Origin: Aurantiochytrium sp. KH105
Lineage: Eukaryota; Sar; Bigyra; Thraustochytrida; Thraustochytriidae
Length of the DNA stretch: 64,000 nt
Direction: 5' to 3'
Assembly: GCA_003116975.1 (NCBI GenBank)
Contig: BGKB01000041.1
Location: 457,530-521,529, forward strand
Under the pieces are notes generated by a model, which made no database searches, had not been told where the DNA came from, and was given only the letters and a program-made list of their open reading frames with translations. The translations under genes were made by a program, and so were the position numbers. Of the stretch, positions 39,651 through 48,800 are shown one piece after another (the first letter of the stretch is position 1; each line of letters begins with the position of its first letter).

Positions 39651-41621
39651 TTAGCGAAAGCTATCATCGCCATCACTAAAGTCGTCCTGGTCGAAAAGAA
39701 AGCCATTGCTGCCCGCGCCGTTCGCGCGACCATTCCGCGAGGATGCCGCTCCTGCACGTCCGTTGCCATGTGCTCGGAGCCCACGTGATTGCATGGATCC
39801 CTCAGAGACAAACTCGTCATCGTCGTCATCATCGTCTCCATCAACCTCGAGTGCAAGCTCATCGTGCTCGTCTAGATCATCATCGTCGTCGGAAGATCCA
39901 ATACTAAATTTGCCAAGGCGCGCAGGCGGCAGCTCCACAGCTGCACGCCCCACTGCCCCACCATTCTGACCGCCGCTACCGAACTCGTTCAGCGACTCGT
40001 ACGGCGTGCTTGCGCGCGCACACATGCAGCGGCCACAGCACAAAAGCGTCAGTGTTGCGACAAAGGTGCCAAAAAAGGCTGCCACACCAGATTGCGCACC
40101 CGCGTGCGCCCCAGAGGTAGAATCGCTCTCTACAGATGTATTGTCCTGGTCAATCGCCAAGTCGAACTTGCGAAGACACGGCTTGATGGAAAACCTGCAC
40201 TCCTCTCCACTATGGTGAAAATTGCGTAAATCCATGGTGATGTTCCATCCGCGCAAGACGTTTACACCGAGCGTGACGTCGCCCTTGGTCGGTCCTGTCG
40301 TGCTGCTATCACGCATGATTCCCACACAGTAAACTCCAGAACCCTGATAAAACATGTACTCCTTTGGGTGCACCGGAAGTGCAAAAGACGTGGCGCCCCC
40401 AAGGTTCCCCGGCTCCGAGCGAAAGTTGAAGGTAATGTTTGGAAAGCTGTCAAAGATCGGGTACACGAGGTACTTGTTCGGCCCTTGATCATCCTCAAAA
40501 AGCTCCTCGTTCTGCTGAAAGTATTCTGTGTCCAGAATTTCGTAGCAGCCCAGCGCGTTGGGTCTACCCGTGACGCGCTTGTTTCCTGCGCAGCGGGGTA
40601 CCGTCGGCTTTGCATCGCTGCTCTGCGCCTCTTCTTTGTCGCAAAAGGAGAAAAGCGCTTCGCGTGCGTTCTCAAAGAGCGACTCGGGCAAGTACGTCAA
40701 GGGCGATCCGGTATTGATCAGGGCATGCGTGTGTTGATTCACCGAAACGGTCTGGTTTCCAACCGCGAGCTGCGGTTCCGAAAGAGCGCTCACGTAAAAC
40801 CCTTTCCAGGGGTCATTCGAGTCGGTACGCTCCTCGTGCAGCTCGATCCATGGTCCTTCGTTCTTGTCGTCAAAATTAAGATGCTTGCCGACCTCGAGCG
40901 AGCCGCCATAGTAGCCGCCAGGCGCGAGACACATGGACCACCCATTGCTTCGACCAATATCCACGGCGAGGGTCTCGGACGACTGCGCAAACGCTAAAGA
41001 ACCATCGGCGTACTGCGTGCGAAAAGACGGGCTCATGTCCCACACGCAACCAAGCAGCGTGTTCTTAATGCTGGCACTCATGTTCACAAAGGTTTGCACG
41101 AAGTTGCCCTCGAGCCATTCGTCCTCGCCGAATCCAAGCGTCATGAAACAGTCGTTGGTTAGTCCGCTTGAAGTGGCCTGACACGTTCTCGAGGCAGCAG
41201 GGCATTTCTGATTGTGGCAATCCAGTCGAGTCGTCTGGTGCAGTTCGTTCACAAGTCGCTCCATGCGCCGCTCGCCACAGTCTTCCGTTTCGCAGCCGGT
41301 GCACGGGGCGTACGTGAGTTTCGACGAAGAGTCGAGAATCATGCGAAAAACGTGGCCCATAGCGTCTGCGCCCTCTTCAAAGCTTTTATGAAATGTCACC
41401 TTGGTGTATACGTAGCCAAGGCGGTCCACGTCACCGTACAAGGGCATCGTGACGGTATCAGGGCCGAACATGGACCCTACTCCGCAGCTCTGCACCCCTA
41501 GAAGGGCCAGCACCAGGCATGACAGCCACGCTGCACTGCCTGCGATCCGCCTCGTTGACCTTGGAGCGGACCTCGACGAGGTTGTCGGTGGCGCCACCGG
41601 CATCGTCAACGTTGCCGGCAT
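39651..41621 (-). CDS. Membrane-anchored aspartyl-protease-like protein with altered catalytic sites
   Basis: 656 residues from the ATG at 41621. A hydrophobic segment near residues 29-45 looks like a signal peptide or anchor. A pepsin-like (A1) fold follows: the first active-site loop reads ILDSSSKLTYAPC (Asp97-Ser-Ser-Ser instead of DTGS), a flap-like YADGS is at 204-208, and the second loop reads ALINTGSPLTYLP with Asn303 where the second catalytic Asp is expected. Cys pairs around the loops and the GDVTLGVNVLRGW block near residue 450 fit plant/protist membrane A1 proteases. One membrane segment (about 511-533) precedes a Cys patch and an acidic cytosolic tail. Loss of the second Asp suggests a non-proteolytic protein (inference). 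The frame runs upstream of 41621, but ATG at 41621 places the signal correctly. Confidence 0.85.
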   Translation of the reverse strand: MPATLTMPVAPPTTSSRSAPRSTRRIAGSAAWLSCLVLALLGVQSCGVGSMFGPDTVTMPLYGDVDRLGYVYTKVTFHKSFEEGADAMGHVFRMILDSSSKLTYAPCTGCETEDCGERRMERLVNELHQTTRLDCHNQKCPAASRTCQATSSGLTNDCFMTLGFGEDEWLEGNFVQTFVNMSASIKNTLLGCVWDMSPSFRTQYADGSLAFAQSSETLAVDIGRSNGWSMCLAPGGYYGGSLEVGKHLNFDDKNEGPWIELHEERTDSNDPWKGFYVSALSEPQLAVGNQTVSVNQHTHALINTGSPLTYLPESLFENAREALFSFCDKEEAQSSDAKPTVPRCAGNKRVTGRPNALGCYEILDTEYFQQNEELFEDDQGPNKYLVYPIFDSFPNITFNFRSEPGNLGGATSFALPVHPKEYMFYQGSGVYCVGIMRDSSTTGPTKGDVTLGVNVLRGWNITMDLRNFHHSGEECRFSIKPCLRKFDLAIDQDNTSVESDSTSGAHAGAQSGVAAFFGTFVATLTLLCCGRCMCARASTPYESLNEFGSGGQNGGAVGRAAVELPPARLGKFSIGSSDDDDDLDEHDELALEVDGDDDDDDDEFVSEGSMQSRGLRAHGNGRAGAASSRNGRANGAGSNGFLFDQDDFSDGDDSFR

Positions 41622-42033
41622 CTTCGTCGTCTCGCGCAACAGCCGCAGCACGAGAAGCAGCAAACGCAGCAGTGACACCGCCTCAATCAACGACGCCCCA
41701 CGCCGGCGGGGAGGACGAGGGGGCGGCCTCGCGGCCTGGGCTGTCCGCAAACTGTCAATGGAGGTCTCCGCCGGATTCGGATTGACCAAGGAGGCCAGTC
41801 GAGCTCGTAGATTTTTGCCACGTTTACAACGCTTTGTGTGAGTATGACACGCAAATGCGCGGCGCCCAATCGTGATCTCCTTCCCCAAGCACGCAACGAC
41901 GAGCAGCGCTCTGGACGTCGCTCGCGTCGCAGACCTTGCGAAGGCCCGGACGGGCCTTGGGCAGATCGCATCTTGTGGACGCCAGTAGGCGTAGGCTTCT
42001 TTCCGAGACGCAGAGAAGAAAAGGGAGGAAGCC
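41622..42033. promoter_or_regulatory. Divergent promoter region, 412 bp
   Basis: Separates the starts of the aspartyl-protease-like gene (-) and the TcdA-like gene (+). It must contain both promoters. No clear TATA element was found. A minus-strand frame crosses it but lies over the TcdA-like gene's start and looks non-coding. Confidence 0.55.
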
Positions 42034-43947
42034 ATGTCCATGACGAGGACGTCGACCTCCTCGACGAGGACCACGAACTGGGCCTCGTTGACCGTCGTGG
42101 CGACAGCTGCGGCAGCGTGCGGAGCATTTGCAGCCGTCGTGATTAGTCGCGAGCTGGAAACGCGAAAGAAGGCAGCTGCATTTTCGTCAGCGGCATCGCG
42201 GGCCACCGCCGCCAAGGAGGATGCAACCACGACTGGCGACGCCACCGGCGCGTCGGAAAAGGTTACCAAGACGTCTCCGCTTCCACCGCTTCCCGAAAGC
42301 GAGGTCGAGCTTTTGGACGAGCAGCTCTCACGCGGACGCGTCTTTCTGGGCGAAGAAGGTCAGAAACGTGTGGACGACAGCTTTGTCATTGTGGTTGGCG
42401 CTGGTGGTGTCGGATCCCACTGTGCGCATTTCCTTGCCCGTTCGGGCGTGCGGCGACTCCGGCTCATCGACTTTGACAATGTCACGCTCTCTTCTCTGAA
42501 TCGGCACGCCGTCGCGGACCGGTCTGACGTCGGCAAGCCCAAGGTTGCGGCTCTGAAGCGTCATATTGCTGCATTCATGCCGTACTGCGCCGTGGAGATC
42601 CGCAACGAGATGTTCACGGGAGAACATGCTGAGCGGCTGCTTGAAGGCGAGCCAGACTATGTTGTAGACTGCATTGACGATTCCGACACCAAGACGGACC
42701 TTCTCGCGTACTGCGTCACAAACAAGATTCCAGTCATTAGCTCCATGGCTGCGGGCGCTCGCACGGACCCCACAAGACTGCACTTTTGCTCATTGAGCGA
42801 AGTTGTACGTGACCCAATTGCTTCCAAGTTGCGCTTCTTGTTGCGCAAAAAGTTTCAAGAGGAGACTTCTGAAGAGGCGGGCAGTCTCGACGATGCAAGC
42901 ACGCAAATCGAGGTGCTGTACTCTTCGGAAACGACGCGCGTCAACCTCTTGCCCCTTGGTGATGAGGTAGCCGACGCCGCGCCCGAGGATCTTGGCGCCG
43001 TGGCAAACTTTCGTGTGCGAATCATGCCTGTCCTGGGTCCGATTCCGGCCATCTTTGGAATGTCCATGGCCTCTCGTGTGCTTACGAATCTCGCAGGACA
43101 AGCTTTTGAGCCTCTTGCTGCACCCCGCATGAAACAACGTGGTGCCCAAAAGCTGTACTCCAAGTTCCGCTCCAATCTCGCAAAGATCAAGCAGGCCATG
43201 GCCGAATCAGCGCCAGAAAGTGAGAGCGAGGAGGCCGTCTGGAAATCTTGGAACCTTGACGATCTCAGCGAGGAGGATATCGAGGTCATGGCTGCGCAGT
43301 TTGGCATGCGATGCCCCGTCACGGGTACAAAGCCTGGTGATGGCACCAAGTACCAACTCGCTATTTGGCGCTATGACCGTCCCATCTCGGCGCAGAACAT
43401 TGTTATTGCCGCTCCTTCCGGATGCGACAAGCTTGCCGACCTGCTCAATGCCCGCAGGCTGCCAACACCGTTCAGCCTTGGTGTCACCAAGGAGGAATAC
43501 GACGCAACAGTGCGCATCTCTAGTGGGGTGCGTGACCCTGCAACCCGGCGCAGGGAGGTCGCGAACGAGAAAGGCTTTCAGGCCGTGTGCAAGCGCGCCT
43601 GCACGCACATGAACAAGGATCATGCCAAGGATAACATGACTCTCGTGCAGCGCTACGGAGACATTGACCCTGTCTCGGTCGAGATGCGATCCATGGACCG
43701 TCTCAAAATGACTTTCACCTGCACGATGTCAAGCGGCGACACGCGAGATGTTGATGTGTATTACCCGAGCATCTTAATTGAGCCCTCTGAGATCCGCGAA
43801 ACTATTGTTAAGATGACCTTGCAGGCGCGCAAGGAGGGAACGTCTGCAGAGACAGAGACGGAGCCAGCTACAAAGACGGAGCAACCTGCAAAGAACGAAT
43901 CGTCTGCACAGACAGAGCCATCTGCAAAGAACGAGACGCAAGCATAA
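42034..43947 (+). CDS. TcdA/Tcd1-type tRNA t6A dehydratase fused to a DUF2470 domain
   Basis: 637 residues. The N terminus has one hydrophobic segment (about 16-38), as in yeast Tcd1/Tcd2 at the outer mitochondrial membrane. The ThiF/E1-like domain (about 90-400) has the ATP-binding GAGGVG (122-127), then RLIDFDNVTLSSLNRHAV and GKPKVAALK, which identify the CsdL/TcdA subfamily. This enzyme cyclises N6-threonylcarbamoyladenosine at tRNA position 37 to ct6A. A C-terminal domain (about 515-600) begins with HMNKDH (His525) and contains VEMRSMDRLKMTF, the pattern of DUF2470, best known from haem-binding or flavin-type pyridoxamine-oxidase-like proteins. The last 35 residues are a Thr/Glu/Lys/Pro repeat. 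Fusion of the two domains is unusual and its purpose unknown. Confidence 0.87.
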   Translation: MSMTRTSTSSTRTTNWASLTVVATAAAACGAFAAVVISRELETRKKAAAFSSAASRATAAKEDATTTGDATGASEKVTKTSPLPPLPESEVELLDEQLSRGRVFLGEEGQKRVDDSFVIVVGAGGVGSHCAHFLARSGVRRLRLIDFDNVTLSSLNRHAVADRSDVGKPKVAALKRHIAAFMPYCAVEIRNEMFTGEHAERLLEGEPDYVVDCIDDSDTKTDLLAYCVTNKIPVISSMAAGARTDPTRLHFCSLSEVVRDPIASKLRFLLRKKFQEETSEEAGSLDDASTQIEVLYSSETTRVNLLPLGDEVADAAPEDLGAVANFRVRIMPVLGPIPAIFGMSMASRVLTNLAGQAFEPLAAPRMKQRGAQKLYSKFRSNLAKIKQAMAESAPESESEEAVWKSWNLDDLSEEDIEVMAAQFGMRCPVTGTKPGDGTKYQLAIWRYDRPISAQNIVIAAPSGCDKLADLLNARRLPTPFSLGVTKEEYDATVRISSGVRDPATRRREVANEKGFQAVCKRACTHMNKDHAKDNMTLVQRYGDIDPVSVEMRSMDRLKMTFTCTMSSGDTRDVDVYYPSILIEPSEIRETIVKMTLQARKEGTSAETETEPATKTEQPAKNESSAQTEPSAKNETQA

Positions 43948-44117
43948 AGACAAGACACGCCCGTCTCTGTTGCAAGTGGATGCGCTCTTTGCAAACGACG
44001 GACTACCGATTTATTGATTCATTGATCTATTGATCGCTCGGTCAAGCTAAACGCACATTTTGATTTTGGATTTTGATACTTTATAATGACTTCTCTGCGG
44101 GCTGACGAAGTCTCAAC

Positions 44118-45464
44118 TTAGCGGAGGAAAGCCAAATCGTCCTCGTCCTCGTCAGCATCATCCGCAGCAACCTCCGCTTGAACGGGCGACTTCGGTTCCG
44201 CAGTGCTTTGTCGCGGCTCCTCATCCGAGACGGCCTGCGTTGCATCTGTAAGCTCAGCAGTCGGTACACTTGCAGCTGGCGAAGCTTCAGGCACAGACGG
44301 AGGAGCAAGGGCTGGTGCAGGTGCCGGCGCGGCGACAGGGACTGCTGCTGGCGGCTCCGTTGGCGCAGGCGCAGGCGCAGGTGCAGGTGCAGGCTTGCGT
44401 GCAAATAGACCTGCGCGATTAGGGTCCTCCTCGGACACGGCTTGAGCCTCTGCCGTGGGAGCTGCTGCTTGCAAAGTCTCAGACGAAGACACGGGTTCTG
44501 TTTTTGCGTCAAGAGCGGCCAGAGGAGACGCCATGAGGGGCTCATCGCGACCTTGAGCAGAGGCATTGTACGGACTCAGATCGCGGGCAACGAGTGCTAC
44601 CTGACGTTCGAGGAATGTAAAGACTGGACGCGCAATAACGGCCCTCACCTCATCCACGTCGAGGGCCTCCCAAGCGCGAAGCAAATCCTCTGCCGCGGCG
44701 CACTCCTCGGATCGCAGATAGTCGGCATCGTTAAAACCTTCACGGAAAGCGGCGCGCGCTGCTGTGAGGTCATTACGCTGCAGGTGGATAATGACAGCAC
44801 TTAGACGAAGCTTGTGCGAGCCGCTGGTCTGATTGAGATCCTTGTAAACGGGGATCATTTTCGAAAGTACTTGGATGGCGTCGCCCCAGCGACGCATTTT
44901 GACGACAAGATTGAGTGCATTTCGATAGGTATCCTTGCTGAAGACCAGCTTATTGTGCAGCTCGAGCACCTCGCATGCAGCGAGCATATTCTGAAGTGCT
45001 TCGGTGAGAAGAGGGTCGCGTTCCTTGTGGGCCTCCGGCAGCGAGGCGGCGCCGTCTGCAAGTGCTTGGCCCTTTTTCGTCAGCGCTGACGATGCCTGGG
45101 CAGCCATGCCTTCTTCGCGGTACACCATTGCGGCCTGGCCAAAAAGCGCGGCGGCTGCCTTGGCCTCCGCGAGACCGCCTTCGATGCCCTTGCTTTGGTC
45201 GCGGAAAAAGCCCAAGCGGATATCCGCGGCCGACTCCCAGCATTTCGCCGCTCCTGCTTCGTTCTCGGCTTTGGCATGGGCCTCTGCGGCCTTTTCGTAC
45301 GCCTCTGCGCTCTCTGCTGGCTCGCCCGCCGCCTTGAAGGAGATTGCCGCCTTCTCGTACGCGTGCGCCGCCGAGACGTAGTCTGGGCTCCACTTGAACA
45401 TGGACGTCTTGAGCGCGCTCTTCGCCGTCGCCGCATGCTTGCGTGCCGCGCTTAGTGCCGACAT
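44118..45464 (-). CDS. NAPG: Gamma-SNAP (NSF attachment protein) with a Pro/Ala-rich extension
   Basis: SNAPs recruit NSF to SNARE complexes for disassembly after membrane fusion. 448 residues from the ATG at 45464. Residues 1-290 form the TPR-like helical array of SNAPs: AAHAYEKAAISFK, AAKCWESAADI, ALNLVVKMRRWGDAI and SAVIIHLQRNDL match gamma-SNAP better than alpha-SNAP. The remaining 150 residues are Pro/Ala/Glu-rich, including a (PA)n run, and end in an acidic DDADEDEDDLAFL tail; gamma-SNAP in animals is about 312 residues and lacks this. The acidic tail resembles the acidic C termini of SNAPs that contact NSF. Confidence 0.85.
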   Translation of the reverse strand: MSALSAARKHAATAKSALKTSMFKWSPDYVSAAHAYEKAAISFKAAGEPAESAEAYEKAAEAHAKAENEAGAAKCWESAADIRLGFFRDQSKGIEGGLAEAKAAAALFGQAAMVYREEGMAAQASSALTKKGQALADGAASLPEAHKERDPLLTEALQNMLAACEVLELHNKLVFSKDTYRNALNLVVKMRRWGDAIQVLSKMIPVYKDLNQTSGSHKLRLSAVIIHLQRNDLTAARAAFREGFNDADYLRSEECAAAEDLLRAWEALDVDEVRAVIARPVFTFLERQVALVARDLSPYNASAQGRDEPLMASPLAALDAKTEPVSSSETLQAAAPTAEAQAVSEEDPNRAGLFARKPAPAPAPAPAPTEPPAAVPVAAPAPAPALAPPSVPEASPAASVPTAELTDATQAVSDEEPRQSTAEPKSPVQAEVAADDADEDEDDLAFLR

Positions 45465-45857
45465 CTTGCGGCTCTTTTCTCCTTGCCCTGGCTGCTCCCA
45501 CGAGCTCGCTTCTGCCGCAGAACCGCTCGCGCCGTCGCTGCTCGTGATCCAAGACTCGTTCAACAATCGATCGATCGATCGAATCGAACTGTGGCAGGCG
45601 AGTTCTTCTTTTGGTTTTTTTCATCGTGTTTTTTTCTTTTATCGTGTTTCCCCCCCCTTTGTTTTGCAAATGATGATGAGACGATGTTTTCTTTTGCATG
45701 AGTAAAAGAACTCGGTACTTTACACGGTCGCGGAGCTTGACGTTCTCTGCAAATCGTCTGCGAGAGCATGGTTCTACACGATATCCAACCTCCACTTTTC
45801 TTTCTGGCTATCATATCACAGCGAGTCAAATTCATACAATCAAAAGTTAGGTCAAAA
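45465..45857. other. Spacer between gamma-SNAP and the fusion gene
   Basis: Contains the 5' flank of gamma-SNAP (TCGATCGATCGATCGA at about 45568-45583) and the 3' flank of the upstream minus-strand gene. T-rich runs at 45610-45660. No gene is seen. Confidence 0.6.
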
Positions 45858-48800
45858 TCAAAAGCCTTGGGCCGCGTAGTCGAAAGCGGTGCGCGAGCTG
45901 CAAAATATGCAAGAGGCCTCAAAGAGGTCGACGCTAGCACTGTCTTGGTCGTCAACGCCTCTGACACCACAATCTGGAAAAGAGTTTCCACACGGCGAAC
46001 CCAAGTAGGCGCCGTTGCGCAATTTGAGAACCTGTGTCGTCGTGTTTGCGCCATAGAGCGTGAAATCAGGCTGTTCACTTTGAGCTGCAATGCCCACCTC
46101 GACGGCATCAAAAGTATACTCGTTGATGGCTTGCACAAGAGCATTTTCAATCGAGAGCTGGGGGTTCCGCAGGAAAAGCTCTGCCGTGCGCAAAAGGATG
46201 GGAGAGCCCTTGGGAAAGAGCAAGAGATCTGCTCCGTCCTGCCAGGCGCTAGGAAAGGAGCGCGGTATTGTCTGCATGACGAGTCCATTGTGGTTGCGCA
46301 GAAAAACACCTCCATGTATGAAGAGAACGAGCACCGGCAAAATATCGAGATCATCAGGAAACTTTCGCATGTGCGAAACAAAGCGCTTTACCAAGTTGTG
46401 ATCCAGGTGAAGCTGCCTTAGTTGTTGCACCATGTCAAAACTCTCCACTGCAACGTCGTAGCCGACCAGAGCCAGTTGCACCAGTTCTGTTTGCCGCATA
46501 CCCACGTTGTCATTGCAGTGCACGACAAGTCTTGCATTCGGGTGGTGACGAAAGACACTCTCGGCAAGACGCATTGTACTATTGGTCATGGCATTGGCGG
46601 ATGGAAGCATAATGTGAAACACATCTTGCGGGGCCTCGACACCGTAGGGCTGGCCGTGACCGAGCCGGCGAAGGGGCACGATTCCGAAAAGAAAGGCAGT
46701 GTCCGAAAAAAAAGACGAACGCTTGGAGATATAGTTCCAAAACGTTGCGCGGTGTCGATCGACAATATGATTGCCTGGGTTGGGGGGCGGATGCGTCCAG
46801 TTGAAAAAGCGGGGAAGAGGTTGATCACGGCCAAGAACGTGAAAGAAGGAAATGATGTCGTCCATGCCAGCGCCCATGGCACCTTGCACATCCGTTACAG
46901 TGGCATCCGCTCCGCGAGGAGGCTTGAGAAATATCACTGGCACACCTTGAGCCATGGCCGCGAGACCAATGTGTGCGCGCGACGTGATGACCAGCTTGGC
47001 CTCCTCGGCAAACGAGCGCAGCAGGTGGAAAGCGTAGTGGTGGACGCCCTCTTCATCTCGAAGAACATCTAGCGCCGGTAAAACGGACCGGCGCTCTACC
47101 ACATTGAGAACGCCATCAGGGATGAGATCGGTGCGTGCAACATCAACGAGAAAGGCCTTGTTTCCACGAGGCTGGCGTACGTCCGTCGCAACGTCGACAA
47201 TGGTCGAGAAGCAGCCCGAAAAGAACGCCTCGACCCCATTGGCCACGAGAAAGTCGAGCGTGGCATGGTCTCTTGCACCCACCGGCCCATGTTTTTTGTT
47301 GTAGTCCGTAAAGTACGAGATGTCCTTGCCGAGGACCTGTTTTCGGAATTTGGGGCTTGTGTGGACCGACAACATTACGGGGTCGAGCTTCGGGCCAGGT
47401 GGCCACTGCACGTTGGGGCCAAGCCAGGTGTTCATGAACAAGTGCCCATGTGCGTCAGGGAGACCCTGATCACGATCCGTAAAGTGAGAGAGGTACGGCA
47501 TAAAGGAGAGACCGGCAAAGGCTTGCAGCTCATCGCCGAGGTCCACGCCAACGAGCTTCTTCGAGTGCGACACATAGCTGAACGAAGAGTACTCTTCAAA
47601 TTGGTCTTGCAGCTCTCGAAGGTTGGGCAACATAAAAGGCGGCATCATGCTCAGCGTTGCTGGCTCATAGTCAATAGAAGGCCAGTTGCGGTCGCTATGG
47701 CAATGCCAGCTGACTTGGCCGAGGATTCGCACACAAATGCCAGGCTTCTTTAGCAGCAACGACAACATTGCCACAGACTGCACATGATCGGCAAATTGGC
47801 GTTTTAGACGTACCTTTTCCCACATGTGATGGCGCACAAAGGTCTCGTACGGCGTGCCTCGCACAAGAGACTTGAGATTGAGACGGCGCGCACCAGCAAA
47901 GCGGTTCATGCAACCCGAGAAGGCGCAATATACCACTTCGGTGGGGCAACGCCGATTCACATTTGGCCCTGGACTGAACGGATACGCCCAGATACTGTAC
48001 AGCTGCTCCTCGTAGACGTCGCAGATCGCTCGAGGCTCTTCGATGCGACCGTCCTCGCTAATGCCAGGGGTGAACTGACGCTGCGAGCGTTCTTGGAGCC
48101 AGGTTTCTGGGCCATAGTGCGCGTGAATGTCGTCTCCGCCCATCACGAGAGCGGCCGTGATGAGGACTGCTAGTGAGCCAAGCGCAGCAGTACGTCGTAC
48201 GGAGCTCTGGTGACGGTTCATGTCAACGCCCGCCCAGCCAACGCCCACGAGACCAATGCCTAGCCACTGCGCCACAGTAATGTGCTCAAAGTGAACGCAT
48301 GCAGCAAGCACGGCAATAAAGATACATTGAAGCAACTTGAGTCCTTCGTGCGCCCCCTGCGAATAGAGTTGCGTGATCAAAAGGTTCACCGCGCTCGCAC
48401 CAAAGTAGTAGAGGCCGGTCTCGACGCTGACACGTCCCGTAAAGACCGAAAGGTTGGTTGCGTACATGATGACAAGGATAAAGAGCGCTAGCACAAATCC
48501 CACCGTCGAAGTGATGCCAAACGCCAGAAACGGCGCATCCGCGTGCACCTTGTGCATCATGCGCCGCACGATGTGCGATCGCCACTGAAGCAGTGCGCTC
48601 GATAGAAAAATGAGAATGACACCCGAGACGACGCTAGGCCCTGAAACTGAAGCTGCCATGGCGCCAGCGCCCAGGACAATACCAAACAGGGTCTGCGTCG
48701 TTGACAAGGGCAGGTGGGTTTGAGGAACCCAGCGAAGTGTCGCCATCGCCACGAGAATCGCGGGTTCCACCAACTTGGCGAGCTGGAGTGTCGAAACGTC

